Shown here: one piece after another, positions 1 through 11,862 of the stretch | Position numbering within the stretch: the first letter of the stretch is position 1 | Layout of the letters: every line of letters begins with the position of its first letter | NCBI GenBank assembly: GCA_024195585.1 | Contig: SWBL01000324.1 | Location: 1-59,104, forward strand | Direction: 5' to 3' | Source: Aureobasidium sp. EXF-3400 | Lineage: Eukaryota > Ascomycota > Dothideomycetes > Dothideales > Saccotheciaceae | DNA length: 59,104 bases | The notes under the pieces: model-generated | The model's database searches: none | What the model saw: only the letters and a program-made list of their open reading frames with translations | What the model was told of the DNA's origin: nothing | Program-made: the position numbers and the translations under genes

Positions 1-1754
1 GCGATAGTTGTATGGTGAATTTGATAAATCGTTGGAAAATATCGCTCAAGCGAGGATATCGTTGTACGGAGCATTGCTATAGCGAGGTGTTACTGTACAA
101 GAGTCGGTGTAAGAAGCCCAACGGCTTTACCCCTGTGAGTGGATCGCTGACTCATAATTGGCGACAGGAAGCACTTTTTACATACTTACGGCCCTTACCG
201 AATATCTGAAGCTGTAATGAGATGTTACACGGTAGTAGTTTGATCGGATGAGAGGCCGAAAGACATTCTGAATGATAGTCGCATTGGGGCAGGGTGCTAC
301 CGTCAGCCATTGTTTTTTTTTTTTTTTTTAGAAGAACACGGCAATTGAAAGAGTCCCGGCAGCCGTGGCGATTTGAAATGTCTTGCAAGTCGATCAAGAG
401 GCATATGAGGCATGCCGTGTATAACAATAGAAGTGGTCTGCCTCCCTAGGCAGATCGGTACAGTGTGAAGCGGGAACCGAGAATAGCCTTGGCTACGTTT
501 GACCAAGGTGTTTCAAGTTCTTATAGAAGGCTGTAGTAGTGGTGATAGAACGGAAAGACAAAAGAGCCGAGTGAGAGCGATGTCTTGTACACATGAAGGA
601 TTGCATCAGGCTGTCAGTATACTCAAATCGGGTGACTGTGTACAAGAATAGCTAGGAGATCATGGTAAGGTTAGGTGAACGGATGTAGCTGCCGTGACAA
701 GTCAAACACATGTCCGACAACGAGACACAAGATGGTCGACGTGTGTGGCTGAGTAATGGATCCAGTGGAGCTGAAGGTGCAGAATCGATCACAGAACGGG
801 AGGGAGTGCGTAACGAGAGTCCTCCTTTCACAAGAACATATAAACTCCTGTTACAGGGGGGGAATAATGTAGTGTATCGTATATGCATGGAGGCGAGCTG
901 TGATGTGCATGAAGAATAAACAGCGCTCACGAAATGAGACGTTGCGATTGCAACGTTTTGGTCGTTCGAGTGGGCGTACGGGTTGTTATGACATTACGAG
1001 AGGGCGATCCAGCATTTGCGACGATGACCAGGAAACCAAAGTGTCGCAGCTTGGATCAGGCATTGAACCGGATACTGAGAGATCTGCTCTCAGCGCGGCT
1101 GATTGACAGTCTCTTTCTAGATCAGGGTGGTGGGCATGTTGTATGGAAAGATACAAATAGGGGACGACGTCTCGTCTCAAGTTTGTCGCGGCATTGAACG
1201 GGAGATTGCATGAGGCACGTGCGCGCCAATCGGAGTCCGACCGGGCGGTTTTGGCGTGAGGCTAGCGCGGTTTCTCCAGATTTTGATGGTCGTCGCAGCG
1301 TCGCATCATTTTGCGAGGCGCTTCAGCAAAGAAGATGGATGTGGTCAAGTCAGCGAGGGAGCGTGGGCGGTTGGACGACGGTTGTGTAATTACTGCTCTT
1401 CTTCTTCTCTTCTTGACCTGAATCTGAATTGCATCCGCAAGTCGTTGCAACGTCGTCCCTCTTTTATCGACGTTCGCTGAGTCGGCCTGGTGCTAACCTG
1501 CTTTTGCTCATTTTAATTCTGTTTATCACGCGCCGAACCGTCTGGTCACTGGTCACCCACCTCTCATATACCAAACATTCCTCGCCGCGCACGCCTGCGC
1601 TTCTTGCTTGTTGTCGATTCCCGCAGGCGACCGTCCATCCACACATTCGTTTCAATTGTCCTGTCGACTTGTCGACGTTTCACTCCTTTACATCAGCCTC
1701 TGTCGACTACTAACCAACAGCCTGTACCAACATTAATCAATTCTTTCTACCACC
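1..1754. other. No gene recognised (5' end of window)
   Basis: Only short overlapping reading frames with no family resemblance occur on either strand. The stretch holds a run of 17 T at 313-329 and becomes CT-rich over the last 400 bases, as is usual for a fungal promoter or leader ahead of the SH3 gene. No repeat, transposon or RNA gene was recognised. Confidence 0.5.
313..329. repeat. Homopolymer T17
   Basis: Seventeen consecutive T residues on the plus strand in a region without a recognised gene. It is a simple tract prone to length change and sequencing error. No function is inferred. Confidence 0.9.
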
Positions 1755-3563
1755 ATGCATCTCAAACCTCACCGCCACATGCCGCACCTCTCCAAGCGCG
1801 ACGATCCTCCGGCCTATGAAGTTGATGTTCTTGACGACTCTCTCGACAAACGCGCCCAAGTCAAAGAAGTTAATGATAATGTTGCGACTGTCTTCTCGGT
1901 TGTCTATGTGACAGCATCTGCTACTTTTTCTGGACCTACGGCTGGCTTTGTCACTCTTGGAGCCAGCCCCACCACCTCTGCAAAGGCAGCAGCTAAATCC
2001 ACTGCCACCAACAACACCGACGATGAAGACAACACAACCACAGCAAATGCCAAGCAACCATCATCAACAGCCAGAGCCAGCACCACATCCACATCGTCTG
2101 CCAAAGTCACGAGCACCTTGTCACCTACTGCAAAGTCGACTGCCAACACTCTGTCTTCCTCTTCCTCTTCATCGTCATCGTCATCATCACTCGTCTCATC
2201 TTCATTGGCTGTCCTCACATCATCTGCTGCTGCATCCTCTACAATCGCCTCTTCATCAATCTCATCTGCCGCAAAGGCCGAAGCCACATCTTCGAGCTCA
2301 GCCTCAGCAACGGCGGTCGCAGATGCAGCCTCTAGTGGTCTTAGTTCAGGCGCAAAAGCCGGCGTCGCTCTTGTGGTTATCTTTGCTATCGGTGCCCTGA
2401 CCGGTCTTGCCTACTTCCTCATCCGCAAGAAGAAGGCTCAACAGAAGCAGGCCATCGGTATGGAGAGACTTGATGATGAGAAGAAGGGCTTCGTCAGCCA
2501 GAGTCCGAGCACCATGACTGTTCCTCAGCCTCCTGCTCAGACACGAAGCACTGGTCCCGCACCGCGCCTTAGCTACCGTCCCACATCCCAATGGTCTCCC
2601 AGCGTTCTTGGTGATGCCGAAAAGGCCGCAGCTGGAGCAGCTGCTGGTGTCATGGCTAGCAACAGCGACCCCGCCAACCCCTTCGGTATTCACGCCCAAA
2701 CTGTCGAGTCCCAGTCAAGGGATGTCATCTCGCCTATCCCTGAGGAACGCTCTCTCAGTCCACCTGTCGAGCTTCAAGGAAGTCCCGTGCCTAGTCCTAC
2801 TGCAGCCAACTTCAACATCAGCTCTCCTGCAACTCCTGCTGAGGTCGGCACGGCTTCTGCTGTCCCTGTGGCCGCCCTCGCAGGTGCCGCTCCTGGCGCT
2901 GTCATTGCTGATCCTCCTGGTAGCACCGTTCACCGTGTTCAGCTTGAATTCAAGCCGTCCATGGATGATGAGCTCGAGTTGAAGGTTGGCCAAATTGTCA
3001 GAGTTCTGCACGAGTACGACGATGGTTGGGTAAGTTGTTGCTCTACTGATATATGACATCAACATGCTAACGTGAACCAGGCTCTCTGTATTCGTATGGA
3101 CCGCTCTCAGCAAGGTGTTGCTCCTAGAACCTGTCTGTCAAAGGCGCCCTTGAAGCCAAGGCCAATGGGTCCTCCTCCTAGTGCAAAGAACGGCCCTCGT
3201 GCTGGTCCTGGCCCCATGGGTCCTCCTCCCAGGCCCATCGGTGCTAAAGTTCGTCAAAACTCATCTTCATCACAAGGCTCTGCTGCATCTCAAGCACGTC
3301 GTCCCTCTATGGCTCCCTCAAAGCCATCGTCTCCAACGCTAGCCGAACAGGAAAGACTACGCCAAAGAAGTGTTTCAGCTGCTGCCTCACCGACAAAGGC
3401 TTCCAAACAATCACAACAGAACGCAGCCTCGGCCGCCGAAGCTCACAGCCGTAGTGCTTCGATGGGTACTGCATCAAGTGCCGCCAAGTCCACAAACGCT
3501 TCTGTTCCATCCACGCCTCTCGGTGTGCCTACCAGAAAGCCAGTTCCTGGCCAGGCCCTCTAA
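1755..3563 (+). CDS. Single-pass membrane protein with cytoplasmic SH3 domain
   Basis: Two exons, 1755-3029 and 3081-3563 (intron GTAAGT...CAG, 51 nt, phase 0), give 585 residues. Residues about 95-195 are Ser/Thr/Ala-rich with a poly-Ser run. A hydrophobic segment at about 202-222 (VALVVIFAIG...) is followed by a basic stop-transfer RKKK. An SH3 domain spans about 392-448 with the ALYDY-equivalent VQLEFKPSMDDELELKVGQI and a conserved GW just before the intron. The tail is Pro/Ser-rich (PPPS, PMGPPPRP) and could bind SH3 or WW domains. No classical signal peptide is seen, although a TM with a Ser/Thr-rich N-side suggests an extracellular mucin-like part, as in Fus1- or Sho1-type surface proteins. 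Domain order is seen directly; a role in surface sensing or cell polarity is inference. Confidence 0.88.
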
Positions 3564-4204
3564 CTTTAATGAACATTGCTCTCACTACTAGCCAGCGACG
3601 CAGGTATGCGAGACACAGCCTGTGAAAGACAACTGGAGCAACGAGAAATGCAGCGGACCGGCAAAAGGAGAACACGCGCGCCTTTTACAGTTTACAAATA
3701 CCCTTCTTCGTTCTTGTCGATTTTCCTTGTTCTTCTTTTCTTGACGTTGGACACACTTTTGGTTAGAAAGATGCCCATTCGCATCGTGTTGTCTTTCTCA
3801 ACTCAGTTTCTTTACTGTCGTTCATTGAAATTTTTATTCTTATTGGCTTTATGAGAGCATTACGAAGGCCTAGTGCCAGTAATGTTAATGTACGTAGACA
3901 AATATTAACGTAGCAAGAAACGTGCCAATCTTCACTCATCGATAAATTGATCTTTCTATCTGTGAAAAACATGTCTCACAACAAAACATGCCAATTGAAA
4001 AACTCAAGACATCCATCAAATCAATCTAATCTACTGATGGACATGGTTGATCGATATTTCCCTTTGATAGATGCCGACATGGGTGCACAGACCATCACCA
4101 CCTCAGAGCCGCATGCGACTTTCGAATCGCGCGACGTGAGGTCCAGAACCAACACGAATATCAACCCACGCGCCATAAATTGCCATCACGGCATCTACAA
4201 AACC
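3564..4204. other. Intergenic, SH3 gene to CSN12
   Basis: Holds the 3' end of the SH3 gene and the promoter of the CSN12 gene. It is AT-rich around 3700-4080. An in-frame open stretch precedes the CSN12 start but has no resemblance to the family N-terminus. Nothing else is seen. Confidence 0.5.
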
Positions 4205-6020
4205 ATGGCTACACCAACACTAGACCAATTCCTCTCCGAAATAAACCGCATCACACTGTCCAAAGACTCATCCCAACTCTCGCAATATCTGGTCATCGAA
4301 CCACCCTACGCACCCTCGTACAACACCATAATCAACGAACTGCGAAAGGTGTTTCCCAAGAACGGCAGCGATAGCGACACAGCACTAGAAAAGAAAATCA
4401 CCAAAGCTGTCAAAGTGATTGACGGAGGTGATGATGTGGAGGTAGCGAGTTGGAGTGCGTTTAGCAGGTTTATGGTGCTGTATTTTGGATTTTTGAGGGA
4501 TGTGGATGTCGGGAATTTGCTAGAGACTTTTGGGTTGTTGAGTGAGGTTTTGCAGTAAGTTTTGCCTTTTCTTTTTGGTGTTGTTTTTGTTGGGTTGTTG
4601 TTTCCTTGAGATTTTGTGGTTGATGGGTTATTGATGGATCTGCTATTCTCATCACCATCACGAGAGACTTCACAAGAAGCAAATTCCATCAGAAAAAGCA
4701 CTCAATCGAGTCATCTACATGTACTAATACCACTAAACCAATAGAAAAGCAAACTCCGCTCTACAAAACCAAACCCACGGCATAACGATCCTCGACACCG
4801 TAATCTCCTACTCACGCATGTTCGCCCGTCTCGCCATGGGCCTCGACAAGAAACCAGAACTAATCGCTCACCTCACAACCACCGCCTCCAATGGAGGAGA
4901 CGACTCAGGCCCGCGTGAAACCCTTCCAGAGCGAGCAGCAAACATCATCCGGTACGCCTTTGTAGCATGCCTAAACGACCGCACCGGCACCTCCATCTCC
5001 GGGATCGACAAATCCGGCATGCCAGAAGGCAAAAAACGCGGTATCTACGTGCTCGCAAACCTATGTTTGAAGATTCTGTTCGCGTGCCGCAAAACCAGAG
5101 GTGCAGCGCAAATCTTTGAGAATATCTTTGTGTTGAGTCCGCCGTTGGGGGCATATCCAAAGGCGCAGAGGGTTACGTATCTTTATTATTTGGGACGGTT
5201 TTTGTGGGCGAATGGGCATGCGTATCGTGCGCAAAAGGCGTTGCAGCAGGCGTGGAGGGAATGTCATGGGCAGTGTTTGCAGCAGCGTCGCTTGATTCTC
5301 ATTTTCCTCATCTCGGCCAATATGGTCTGTGGACGTTTTCCGTCTGAGCAGATGTTTGCGAGACCAGAGGCATATGGTTTGAGGGAGAGGTTCCAGCCGT
5401 TGTGCAAGTACATTGCAAAGGGCGACATCGTGGGCTTCAGACGGCATCTGGATATTGGGTCTGAGCACTATGCATGGTTCTCAGGCTACAGATTGGACTT
5501 GCAGTTGAGGAACAGGTGTGAAGTTTTTGTTTGGAGGTCTATCTGTCGAAAGACTTTTATCCTACACGGAGATCCCGGCAACCCAGAGGCTCGCAAGGCA
5601 CCCACTTTCGATCTGAAGGATGTGCTAGCCATCTTCCGCTGGCAAGAAACCATCTACGCCACATCGCCTGGAGCCTCTCAACCTGACAACTACATCGACC
5701 CGGACTTTGTCGGCATGGTCGATGATCAAACTGGCGAGGACGCCCTCGACCTGCCCGACATGAACAACATTCATTCAAAAATGACGGCACTGATTCACCA
5801 AGGCCTGCTTGGCGGCTATATCTCCTTCGCAAGAGACAAGTTCGCCATTCAAGGTGCCAAGCTCAAGGGAGCGTTGGCAGCTGGCTTCCCGAACGCCTGG
5901 AAGACCATCGAAGCACGCGCGGATGACGAGGTACCTGGCTGGAAGTTGGAGACCAGCGGGCCTGCATTCGGAGGCGGAGTTGTGAGGCTGAGTGGAGCGC
6001 GACCAGTGGGACTCTCGTAG
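4205..6020 (+). CDS. csn12: PCI-domain protein, CSN12 / Thp3-partner family
   Basis: Exons 4205-4554 and 4745-6020, with a 190-nt intron, give 541 residues. The start is the ATG in context ACCATGG opening MATPTLDQFLSEIN; upstream in-frame Met codons are not family-like. The protein is helical, with a PCI/winged-helix region in the C-terminal half (KGDIVGFRRHLD..., RNRCEVFVWRSICRKTF) and ends in the family-typical SGPAFGGGVVRLSGARPVG. Csn12 and its relative PCID2/Thp1 act in the nucleus in TREX-2-like or Thp3-Csn12 complexes coupling transcription, splicing and mRNA export; some fungi count it as a COP9 signalosome-associated subunit. The gene converges on PEX7 with 196 bp between stops. The family call is firm; the exact complex is inferred from orthology. 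Confidence 0.92.
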
Positions 6021-6216
6021 GATGAGAGCACTCTAGATTGGATCGTGTCCCCGGTCGACGAAAAGTTTGTTGTTCCGGCAAAAGCAAAATCGAGTTCTGC
6101 ATAGCGTGCGTAATGGTGCATCGGAAGGTCGTTATGGCTGGAGTTAGGGGGTGCATAGCATTTGATACCCTTTGTTAGTTGGTCTTGTCCACTGGAGCTT
6201 GATAGAAAATATCGTA

Positions 6217-7266
6217 TCATCGCCTCATAAACTCCCTTACATCCCAGACCAGAACTCTTTCGTCCCAAGCACAGGTGGCGCACCACCCCTCTGCTCCGAA
6301 GAGACACCAATCAACACCCATTGCAAACTCGGTGTGACGGTCCATACGACCAATCTCGCGAGCGCCTTGTCCTGTAGGCATACCCATCTTTGCATGATCC
6401 ACACCCATAGCGCTACCGTCTGTCCAGATGCGACACGACATATCATAGCTGGCGCTAAGCAGCACATCGCTCAGATGTGGACTCCAACTGACCTTTCTAA
6501 CAGCATATTCATGACCAGGCAAGACAGCCATGGGGCCGCTGGGTTGCCTGATGTCGAAGGTGCGTATCATACCATCAACGCCAGCTGTTGCGACAATTGT
6601 ATCCCTATACTTGTTCCAGTCGTGTGTCAGGCATTCGGTGGGGCCAACGCTAGTAGGTGTGAAGTTCATAGGGGCCATCTTGGGAGGGGCATGGATGGGG
6701 ATCGCGAGGGTCAAGTGGTTCGAGGCACTCGCGGGTGTTCGAAGGTCCCAGACGCGAAGGTGCGAGTCTCTGGCGACGGCGGTGACGATGTCGGGGCTAT
6801 GGGGGGAGAACTGAGCCGAGTAGACGCATGAATGTACGGGAAGTGTAAGGAGCGATGTCTTGGACTCGGGATTCCAGATCTTGACGGTGCCGTCCCAACT
6901 GCTACTGAGGAAGGTTGTCTTGTGGCCAAGGTTCCAGTGAACGGCAAAGACCTCGCGGTTGTGTTCAGACCAGCTGGCGATGGGGAACTGACTGAGATTG
7001 ATGTCGAAGAGCTTGACACTGCCGTCTCCACCAGCGGTCAAGAGCTGGTTCTCGTGTGCTTCTGACCAGGCTGTGTCGAATAGACAATCCTGAGTCTCGA
7101 AGAACTTCTCGCAGACAATGCCGCGGTCCGTCAAGTTGAGGATGAAGAGGCGGCCATTGCCTACCAGACCAAAGTTGGCACCAGCGCTTACACACAGCCT
7201 GCTGTCGAAGAAGGGCGAGTACTTGACGGCGTATGGGTTGAAGCCTGCTGTCCGAAACTCGAGCAT
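6217..7266 (-). CDS. pex7: Peroxisomal targeting signal 2 receptor (WD40)
   Basis: Uninterrupted frame of 349 residues beginning MLEFRTAGFNPYAVKYSPFF. WD repeats are visible (GGDGSVKLFDINLS, SSSWDGTVKIWNPES, VARDSHLRVWDLRT, TAGVDGMIRTFDIRQ, SASYDMSCRIWTDG, CAWDERVLVWDVREF), which fit a six-to-seven-bladed propeller. Pex7 binds the N-terminal PTS2 nonapeptide of cargo such as thiolase in the cytosol and, with a Pex20/Pex5-type co-receptor, delivers it to the peroxisomal docking complex. Length and the N-terminal FNPYAVKYSP match fungal Pex7. It is divergent from the AlkB-like gene (406 bp between starts) and convergent with CSN12. Confidence 0.95.
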   Translation of the reverse strand: MLEFRTAGFNPYAVKYSPFFDSRLCVSAGANFGLVGNGRLFILNLTDRGIVCEKFFETQDCLFDTAWSEAHENQLLTAGGDGSVKLFDINLSQFPIASWSEHNREVFAVHWNLGHKTTFLSSSWDGTVKIWNPESKTSLLTLPVHSCVYSAQFSPHSPDIVTAVARDSHLRVWDLRTPASASNHLTLAIPIHAPPKMAPMNFTPTSVGPTECLTHDWNKYRDTIVATAGVDGMIRTFDIRQPSGPMAVLPGHEYAVRKVSWSPHLSDVLLSASYDMSCRIWTDGSAMGVDHAKMGMPTGQGAREIGRMDRHTEFAMGVDWCLFGAEGWCATCAWDERVLVWDVREFMRR

Positions 7267-7672
7267 GGCTGACGCACTATGGATGGACGGTAGAGAGGTG
7301 AAGAGGGAGCACTCGGGGTACTTGTAAGGAGTGTGTTATGGCAAGTGCATCCCTTGTTCGCAAGCCGAGCAGGTGTCAAGAGGGAGGGTGGGATTGGGTA
7401 TCAAAGACGACGGTGATATTGTTGTCCACACCTTAACACACCCCACCCTCGTGCTCCACAACCACTGCGTGACGCACCTTCCGCTGCAAGCAGTTCTGAC
7501 GCCCGATAGCCGAATCGCCGAGGGCCCGAACAGCAGGCATGGGGACCGTGCCCCTTTCCAACCCGCTCGCTCGGTTCTTCTTCGACGCGTCCGTCAAAAC
7601 GCATCGTGTGCTGTTCGTGCATCTCTAGCATTCAGATCGTGAAAATCATGCCGCTCCCTGAGTACCTGAGCC
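7267..7672. promoter_or_regulatory. Divergent promoter, PEX7 / AlkB-like gene
   Basis: The 406 bp between the two start codons must carry both promoters. No clear TATA box was found. A GC-rich stretch lies around 7430-7560. No specific operator can be named. Confidence 0.4.
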
Positions 7673-8992
7673 ATGGATGCCTTCATCTCGAGGAAGCGAA
7701 GACACGTGTCTACTAATGCACATGCATCTCCTCCCTCTGTCCGACTTGATCAACAAGAGCATCATGAGGACACGACCGACTTCAAGCTTGCCGTGCTTGC
7801 ATCCCTGCATCCCCATGTTGCCCAAGACACCTTGCTTGAAGCCTTACTCTCCTCTGATGGTCAAGTTGACGCCGCCTCCGACATTCTGGCTAGAGATAGA
7901 GCCACGTTCCCGGGTCAGCTAAAGAGAGCCAAAACCGTGGGTCATCAATCTACTTTAACCAATCTGATTCGCTCTACTACCGGCGAAATCTCTATCAGCA
8001 AGAACCTCACCAAGAAAGGCAAAACTCTTTTCTTGTATAGTCCCCAAGATATCGAGACACATACACCATGTTCTATAATCCACAACTTCCTCCCGAGCGA
8101 GGAAGCCAACTCCTTGCTTGAAGAACTCTTAGACGAGTCCAAGACGCTCGAGAAGGAGACCTTTCAGCTCTTTGATCGTACCGTTGAAAGCCCTCATACC
8201 ATGTCGTTCTATGTCGACAGCTTGAAGGAAGTTGAAGAGCAAAAGACAACATACGTCTACAACGGCAGCAGAATCAAAGACATTCGACAAACGCCCCCAA
8301 ACATGTTGTCTGCATCCACAAAGGTGCGTCAAGCTGTCAACCAAGAGATCAAGCGTCGAATCGCTCAGTACTATCCCAATGGTGAGAAACTGCGGTACCA
8401 AGATCCCAAAGAGTGGAAGCCAAACACTGCCTCTGTGAACTGCTATGATGGACCTCAGCAGAGCGTTGGATATCACTCTGATCAGCTGACCTATCTCGGC
8501 CCTCGTGCTGTCATCGGAAGCCTCTCGCTGGGTGTAGCTCGTGAATTTAGAGTCCGCAAGATTGTCCCCAGAAACACGAACGACCCAGACGAAGCAAGCA
8601 CAGCAGATTCGCAAGGCCAAATCTCCATTCATTTGCCTCACAACTCCTTGCTCACCATGCACGCTGAGATGCAAGAGCAGTGGAAACACAGCATTGTTCC
8701 AACCACTGCCATTGACCCGCATCCCATTGCTGGAAACAAACGAATCAACATTACCTACAGATACTACAAACCTAGTTTCCATCCAGAGTTCACGCCCAAA
8801 TGCCACTGTAACATACCAACTGTACTCCGGTGTGTACAAAGGAAGTCTGAAAACTTGGGTCGCTACATGTGGATGTGCCATGCTGGCTATACACCAGGCC
8901 AAAAAGGTTGCACTTTTTTCAAATGGGCAGAGTTCGATGGTGATGGCGAACCTCCTTGGAAAAACAAAGTCGAGCAATCCGAGACTTCTTGA
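7673..8992 (+). CDS. CUE-AlkB-GRF protein, Fe(II)/2-oxoglutarate nucleic acid demethylase
   Basis: Intronless, 439 residues, start in context GCCATGG. Residues about 36-75 resemble a CUE ubiquitin-binding domain (LHPHVAQDTLLEALL). The AlkB dioxygenase core follows, with iron ligands H268 and D270 (YHSDQ) and H339 (WKHSI), and the 2-oxoglutarate R-x5-R pair R357/R363 (KRINITYRYY). A C-terminal GRF-type zinc finger has Cys at 377, 379, 387, 402 and 413. ALKBH2/3-like enzymes oxidatively remove N1-methyladenine and N3-methylcytosine from DNA or RNA; GRF fingers bind single-stranded nucleic acid. The catalytic residues are all present, so an active enzyme is expected. Substrate choice is inference. 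Confidence 0.9.
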   Translation: MDAFISRKRRHVSTNAHASPPSVRLDQQEHHEDTTDFKLAVLASLHPHVAQDTLLEALLSSDGQVDAASDILARDRATFPGQLKRAKTVGHQSTLTNLIRSTTGEISISKNLTKKGKTLFLYSPQDIETHTPCSIIHNFLPSEEANSLLEELLDESKTLEKETFQLFDRTVESPHTMSFYVDSLKEVEEQKTTYVYNGSRIKDIRQTPPNMLSASTKVRQAVNQEIKRRIAQYYPNGEKLRYQDPKEWKPNTASVNCYDGPQQSVGYHSDQLTYLGPRAVIGSLSLGVAREFRVRKIVPRNTNDPDEASTADSQGQISIHLPHNSLLTMHAEMQEQWKHSIVPTTAIDPHPIAGNKRINITYRYYKPSFHPEFTPKCHCNIPTVLRCVQRKSENLGRYMWMCHAGYTPGQKGCTFFKWAEFDGDGEPPWKNKVEQSETS

Positions 8993-9168
8993 TCGTGTTT
9001 GACAAGAAAATGACTCAATGGTCTTTCAACATTCCGGCTGCTTCCAAAACCAGTCAGTCGTAACAATCGTTTCCAAGACACAAATCGAAGTCGTCACTCT
9101 GTCTACAAATATTTAGCCGACATCCCCATCTACGCAAGAAATCGCAGTCGCCTCATATCCAACTCACG

Positions 9169-10564
9169 ATGGCGCGCGGCAAACTCCCACCCTGCTTTTT
9201 CGATGCCAATGGAGATGTCGTGATCTCGATGCTCACCGAGATGTCGCCAGCAGACCCCGAAACGACAGATCTGCGCATATCGGGCGACAGGCTCAGAGCA
9301 GTTTCTCCATACTTCGAGGCAAATCTCAAGCCAGAATGGCTCCACAACAAAGTCACAGGTCAAGGGTTTGGTAGCGATGGTACACACCTTATCATGAAAC
9401 GCTTCGAACTTGAGTTGGACAGTGACGGAGATGACTTTCTTGTGGGCCAGGTAAACATGCCATCAGACTCGATACACAGCAGACATAGACTAACTTTTGT
9501 CCAAGTTAGCTACAACAGAACCTGAGCTTCGAGCTATGGCAGCCAATCCCACCGGGAGGCTCCTACATGCGGAAACCGGACGCAGTCTCCTTCAGTCTAG
9601 CGTTAAGAGAGAATACGACATGTTGTTTTGTGACCTCAGCCTCGACCAGGTCTCTACTGTCAACCTTCTCGGCTTCTCTATTATCTGTGGATTCCCCACT
9701 GAGACTGACCGTCGTCTGTTGGATCATCACGAGGAGATGCGTCACGAGGATATAATGCACAGTCCTTTTGTGACTCGTATTGTCCTAGGCTTACTTCACT
9801 GGATCCACTACTATGGCAGCCTGAAAGGCACGCAAGCAAGACTTGCCCAGTTTATCAGATCAGAAGTTTCACCGATTGCCATCCAGAAATTTACGCTCCT
9901 CTATCTGCGTATCGCCTGTGTCCTCCGCGACAAGTCGCTCTTCAACTGGATTCTCGACAACAACCCACTCTTTTCCAACAACATTTGTCTCAGCATGAGC
10001 TTCAGGGACAGCCGCCTAGGCATCAGTTTCTGGGCTTCGGCCTTTGAGCGTCACCTGAGCTTCCTCGGCTCTGTCTTGAGAAAACTGCGAAATCTCCCCG
10101 ACAGGATCCCACCGTTCGTTCAAGAAAGGTTCGCGCCCGAAGAATGGAGGCTCATATTGTATGTCTGGAACTCATGGCTCGTGGACCTTGCAGCAGAAAA
10201 GCGCGCAAAGTACCAGACTGTCGATCCGTCTATCTTCGCACTACACTCAATTGCCACCTCAGATTTCATCTTTCCTCTTCACAGCTTTCGATACACTCCT
10301 CTTGTAGCCCAGCACGCAAACCATTATCTTCAGCATGCTCTCATCCAGGCAAAAGATGATGTTTCTCAGCACATCACGATCGACGAGAGCGAGCCCCTTG
10401 GTTTTCGCATCAACGGCCACGACTTCTTCTCGAAATACGGTTACCCGTGGGATTATCGCGTCGATGAGGATACAGATCAGGTGCTGTTTGACATGATCGT
10501 GGAAAACAATCTCGCCACGATGGATGAAGACTTGCGTTCGGGTCAGCAGGAGGTTCAAGCCTGA
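9169..10564 (+). CDS. BTB/POZ-like domain protein of unknown function
   Basis: Exons 9169-9450 and 9506-10564 (55-nt intron with branch GACTAAC, phase 0) give 446 residues. The N-terminal 50-90 residues (DVVISML, then LRISGDRLRAVSPYFEANLKPEW) resemble the core of fungal BTB/POZ domains, where a conserved hydrophobic strand precedes an S-x-x-F segment. The rest is an alpha-helical tail with no domain I can name. Such proteins are numerous in Pezizomycotina and mostly uncharacterised; some are Cullin-3 adaptors. The splice model is well supported by phase, the domain call moderately so. Confidence 0.7.
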
Positions 10565-11862
10565 TCATTCATGAATTGTCTGAACGCTAGGCGGCAAGGG
10601 GGAATAGGATAGATACACGACCACAGCTGGCGTGACGACCTTCGACCAAGCGAGTTCCACAGTCTCTCTATACCTAACCAGGGCTATAGTTCATAGTATA
10701 AGAATGCAAAGCACTTTCAGAACCCAAACACTTTGCGTCTAAAATTCATGCAATCACCGGCTCTCCCTGGGCCTATCTTGAATAGAAAAACTGCCACAGA
10801 GAGGCATGAGAAGGGTAGACACTATTACCCTGCCCATAAGCCAAAGTCTACCGTATCAATCGTTTTCCTGTAAAGCATTTGTGGCTCGCTTGCACTACAT
10901 ATCTACATGCCATCTCCTCAACGCTGTTTTCTAAGGTCATTGGTATGCGAGGCTCTCATCGCTTCCTTCATACACTTGAGCGTTGAGATTTGCGAGCGAT
11001 GTGATAAAACATGCAATGATCGGTAGGTTGTTGACTTGATTGCCACAGTCGCGTTGTGGAGACGAGTGCTGGACATGTTTACTTGTGTCCGTCCCTCAGA
11101 GCTGAAGTCGTTTTGCGTAACGATGCCCCTAGTGTAAAACACCCCCACCTGCACAGAAATTGACAATTCTTGAGCATTGCATCAAGCACACCATCAGCTC
11201 GAAGACACAGACTTTATATGGCCATGATAGGGATGTGGCCTGAAGTCTTTTGGTGAGTACTTGCGATGCATCCTACTCCAGTAGACTCACCTATCTCGAT
11301 CACAACAGCGGGCGCCCGTACCATGTTTCGATCCAGATCCTTCGCTGCTGCGTGGCCGGTAAAAGTACTGCAAAGAACATCGCAGCTGAATCCTCCAACA
11401 TTGATAGAGAAAAAGCCTATGCCCCTTACAGTCAAACACTGATAGTACCGGTAGCTGACACTTCTGCCATTTCAGCAAGATCGAGTACTTTCATTGGTTC
11501 TTTGTATCGACTGCATCTACCCCTAGGATGGTTCTGGTTCTATTCAGCCACTAGTCATCTACTCAGCTCATCGCTGGCTTCCTATTCGGGAATCTTAGTG
11601 GGATAGTTGAACTCACATGGAGTCGTCCAGGACCCCAACAGGCGCAGGTGGCTGCTAGCTTGGCTGGGTCCAGTAGATAAGGTAATGCATGAGTACATAC
11701 TGTAAGTACCTCAGCCCACCTCCTCGAGGACGTGGAAATGAGTTTGTGTCGACTCCTTTTCCTCCTGCTCCCTGATTCTTCCCACATCTGGATACTTCTT
11801 GTAATGCCATTTGCCCATGTGAAACCTACTTTGTGAAGTGGGAAGCACCGATTTCTCGCACG
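10565..11862. other. Intergenic, about 1.3 kb, no gene recognised
   Basis: Several short frames exist on both strands (for example minus 10918-11166 and plus 11250-11606), none with recognisable sequence or splice structure. The stretch carries the 3' end of the BTB-like gene and the promoter of the glycosyltransferase. No repeats were noticed. Confidence 0.5.

Noticed and set aside
1904..2287. 127-residue minus-strand frame rich in Asp/Glu
   Set aside because: It is the antisense of the Ser-rich coding stretch of the SH3 gene; composition mirrors the repeat and no family is matched.
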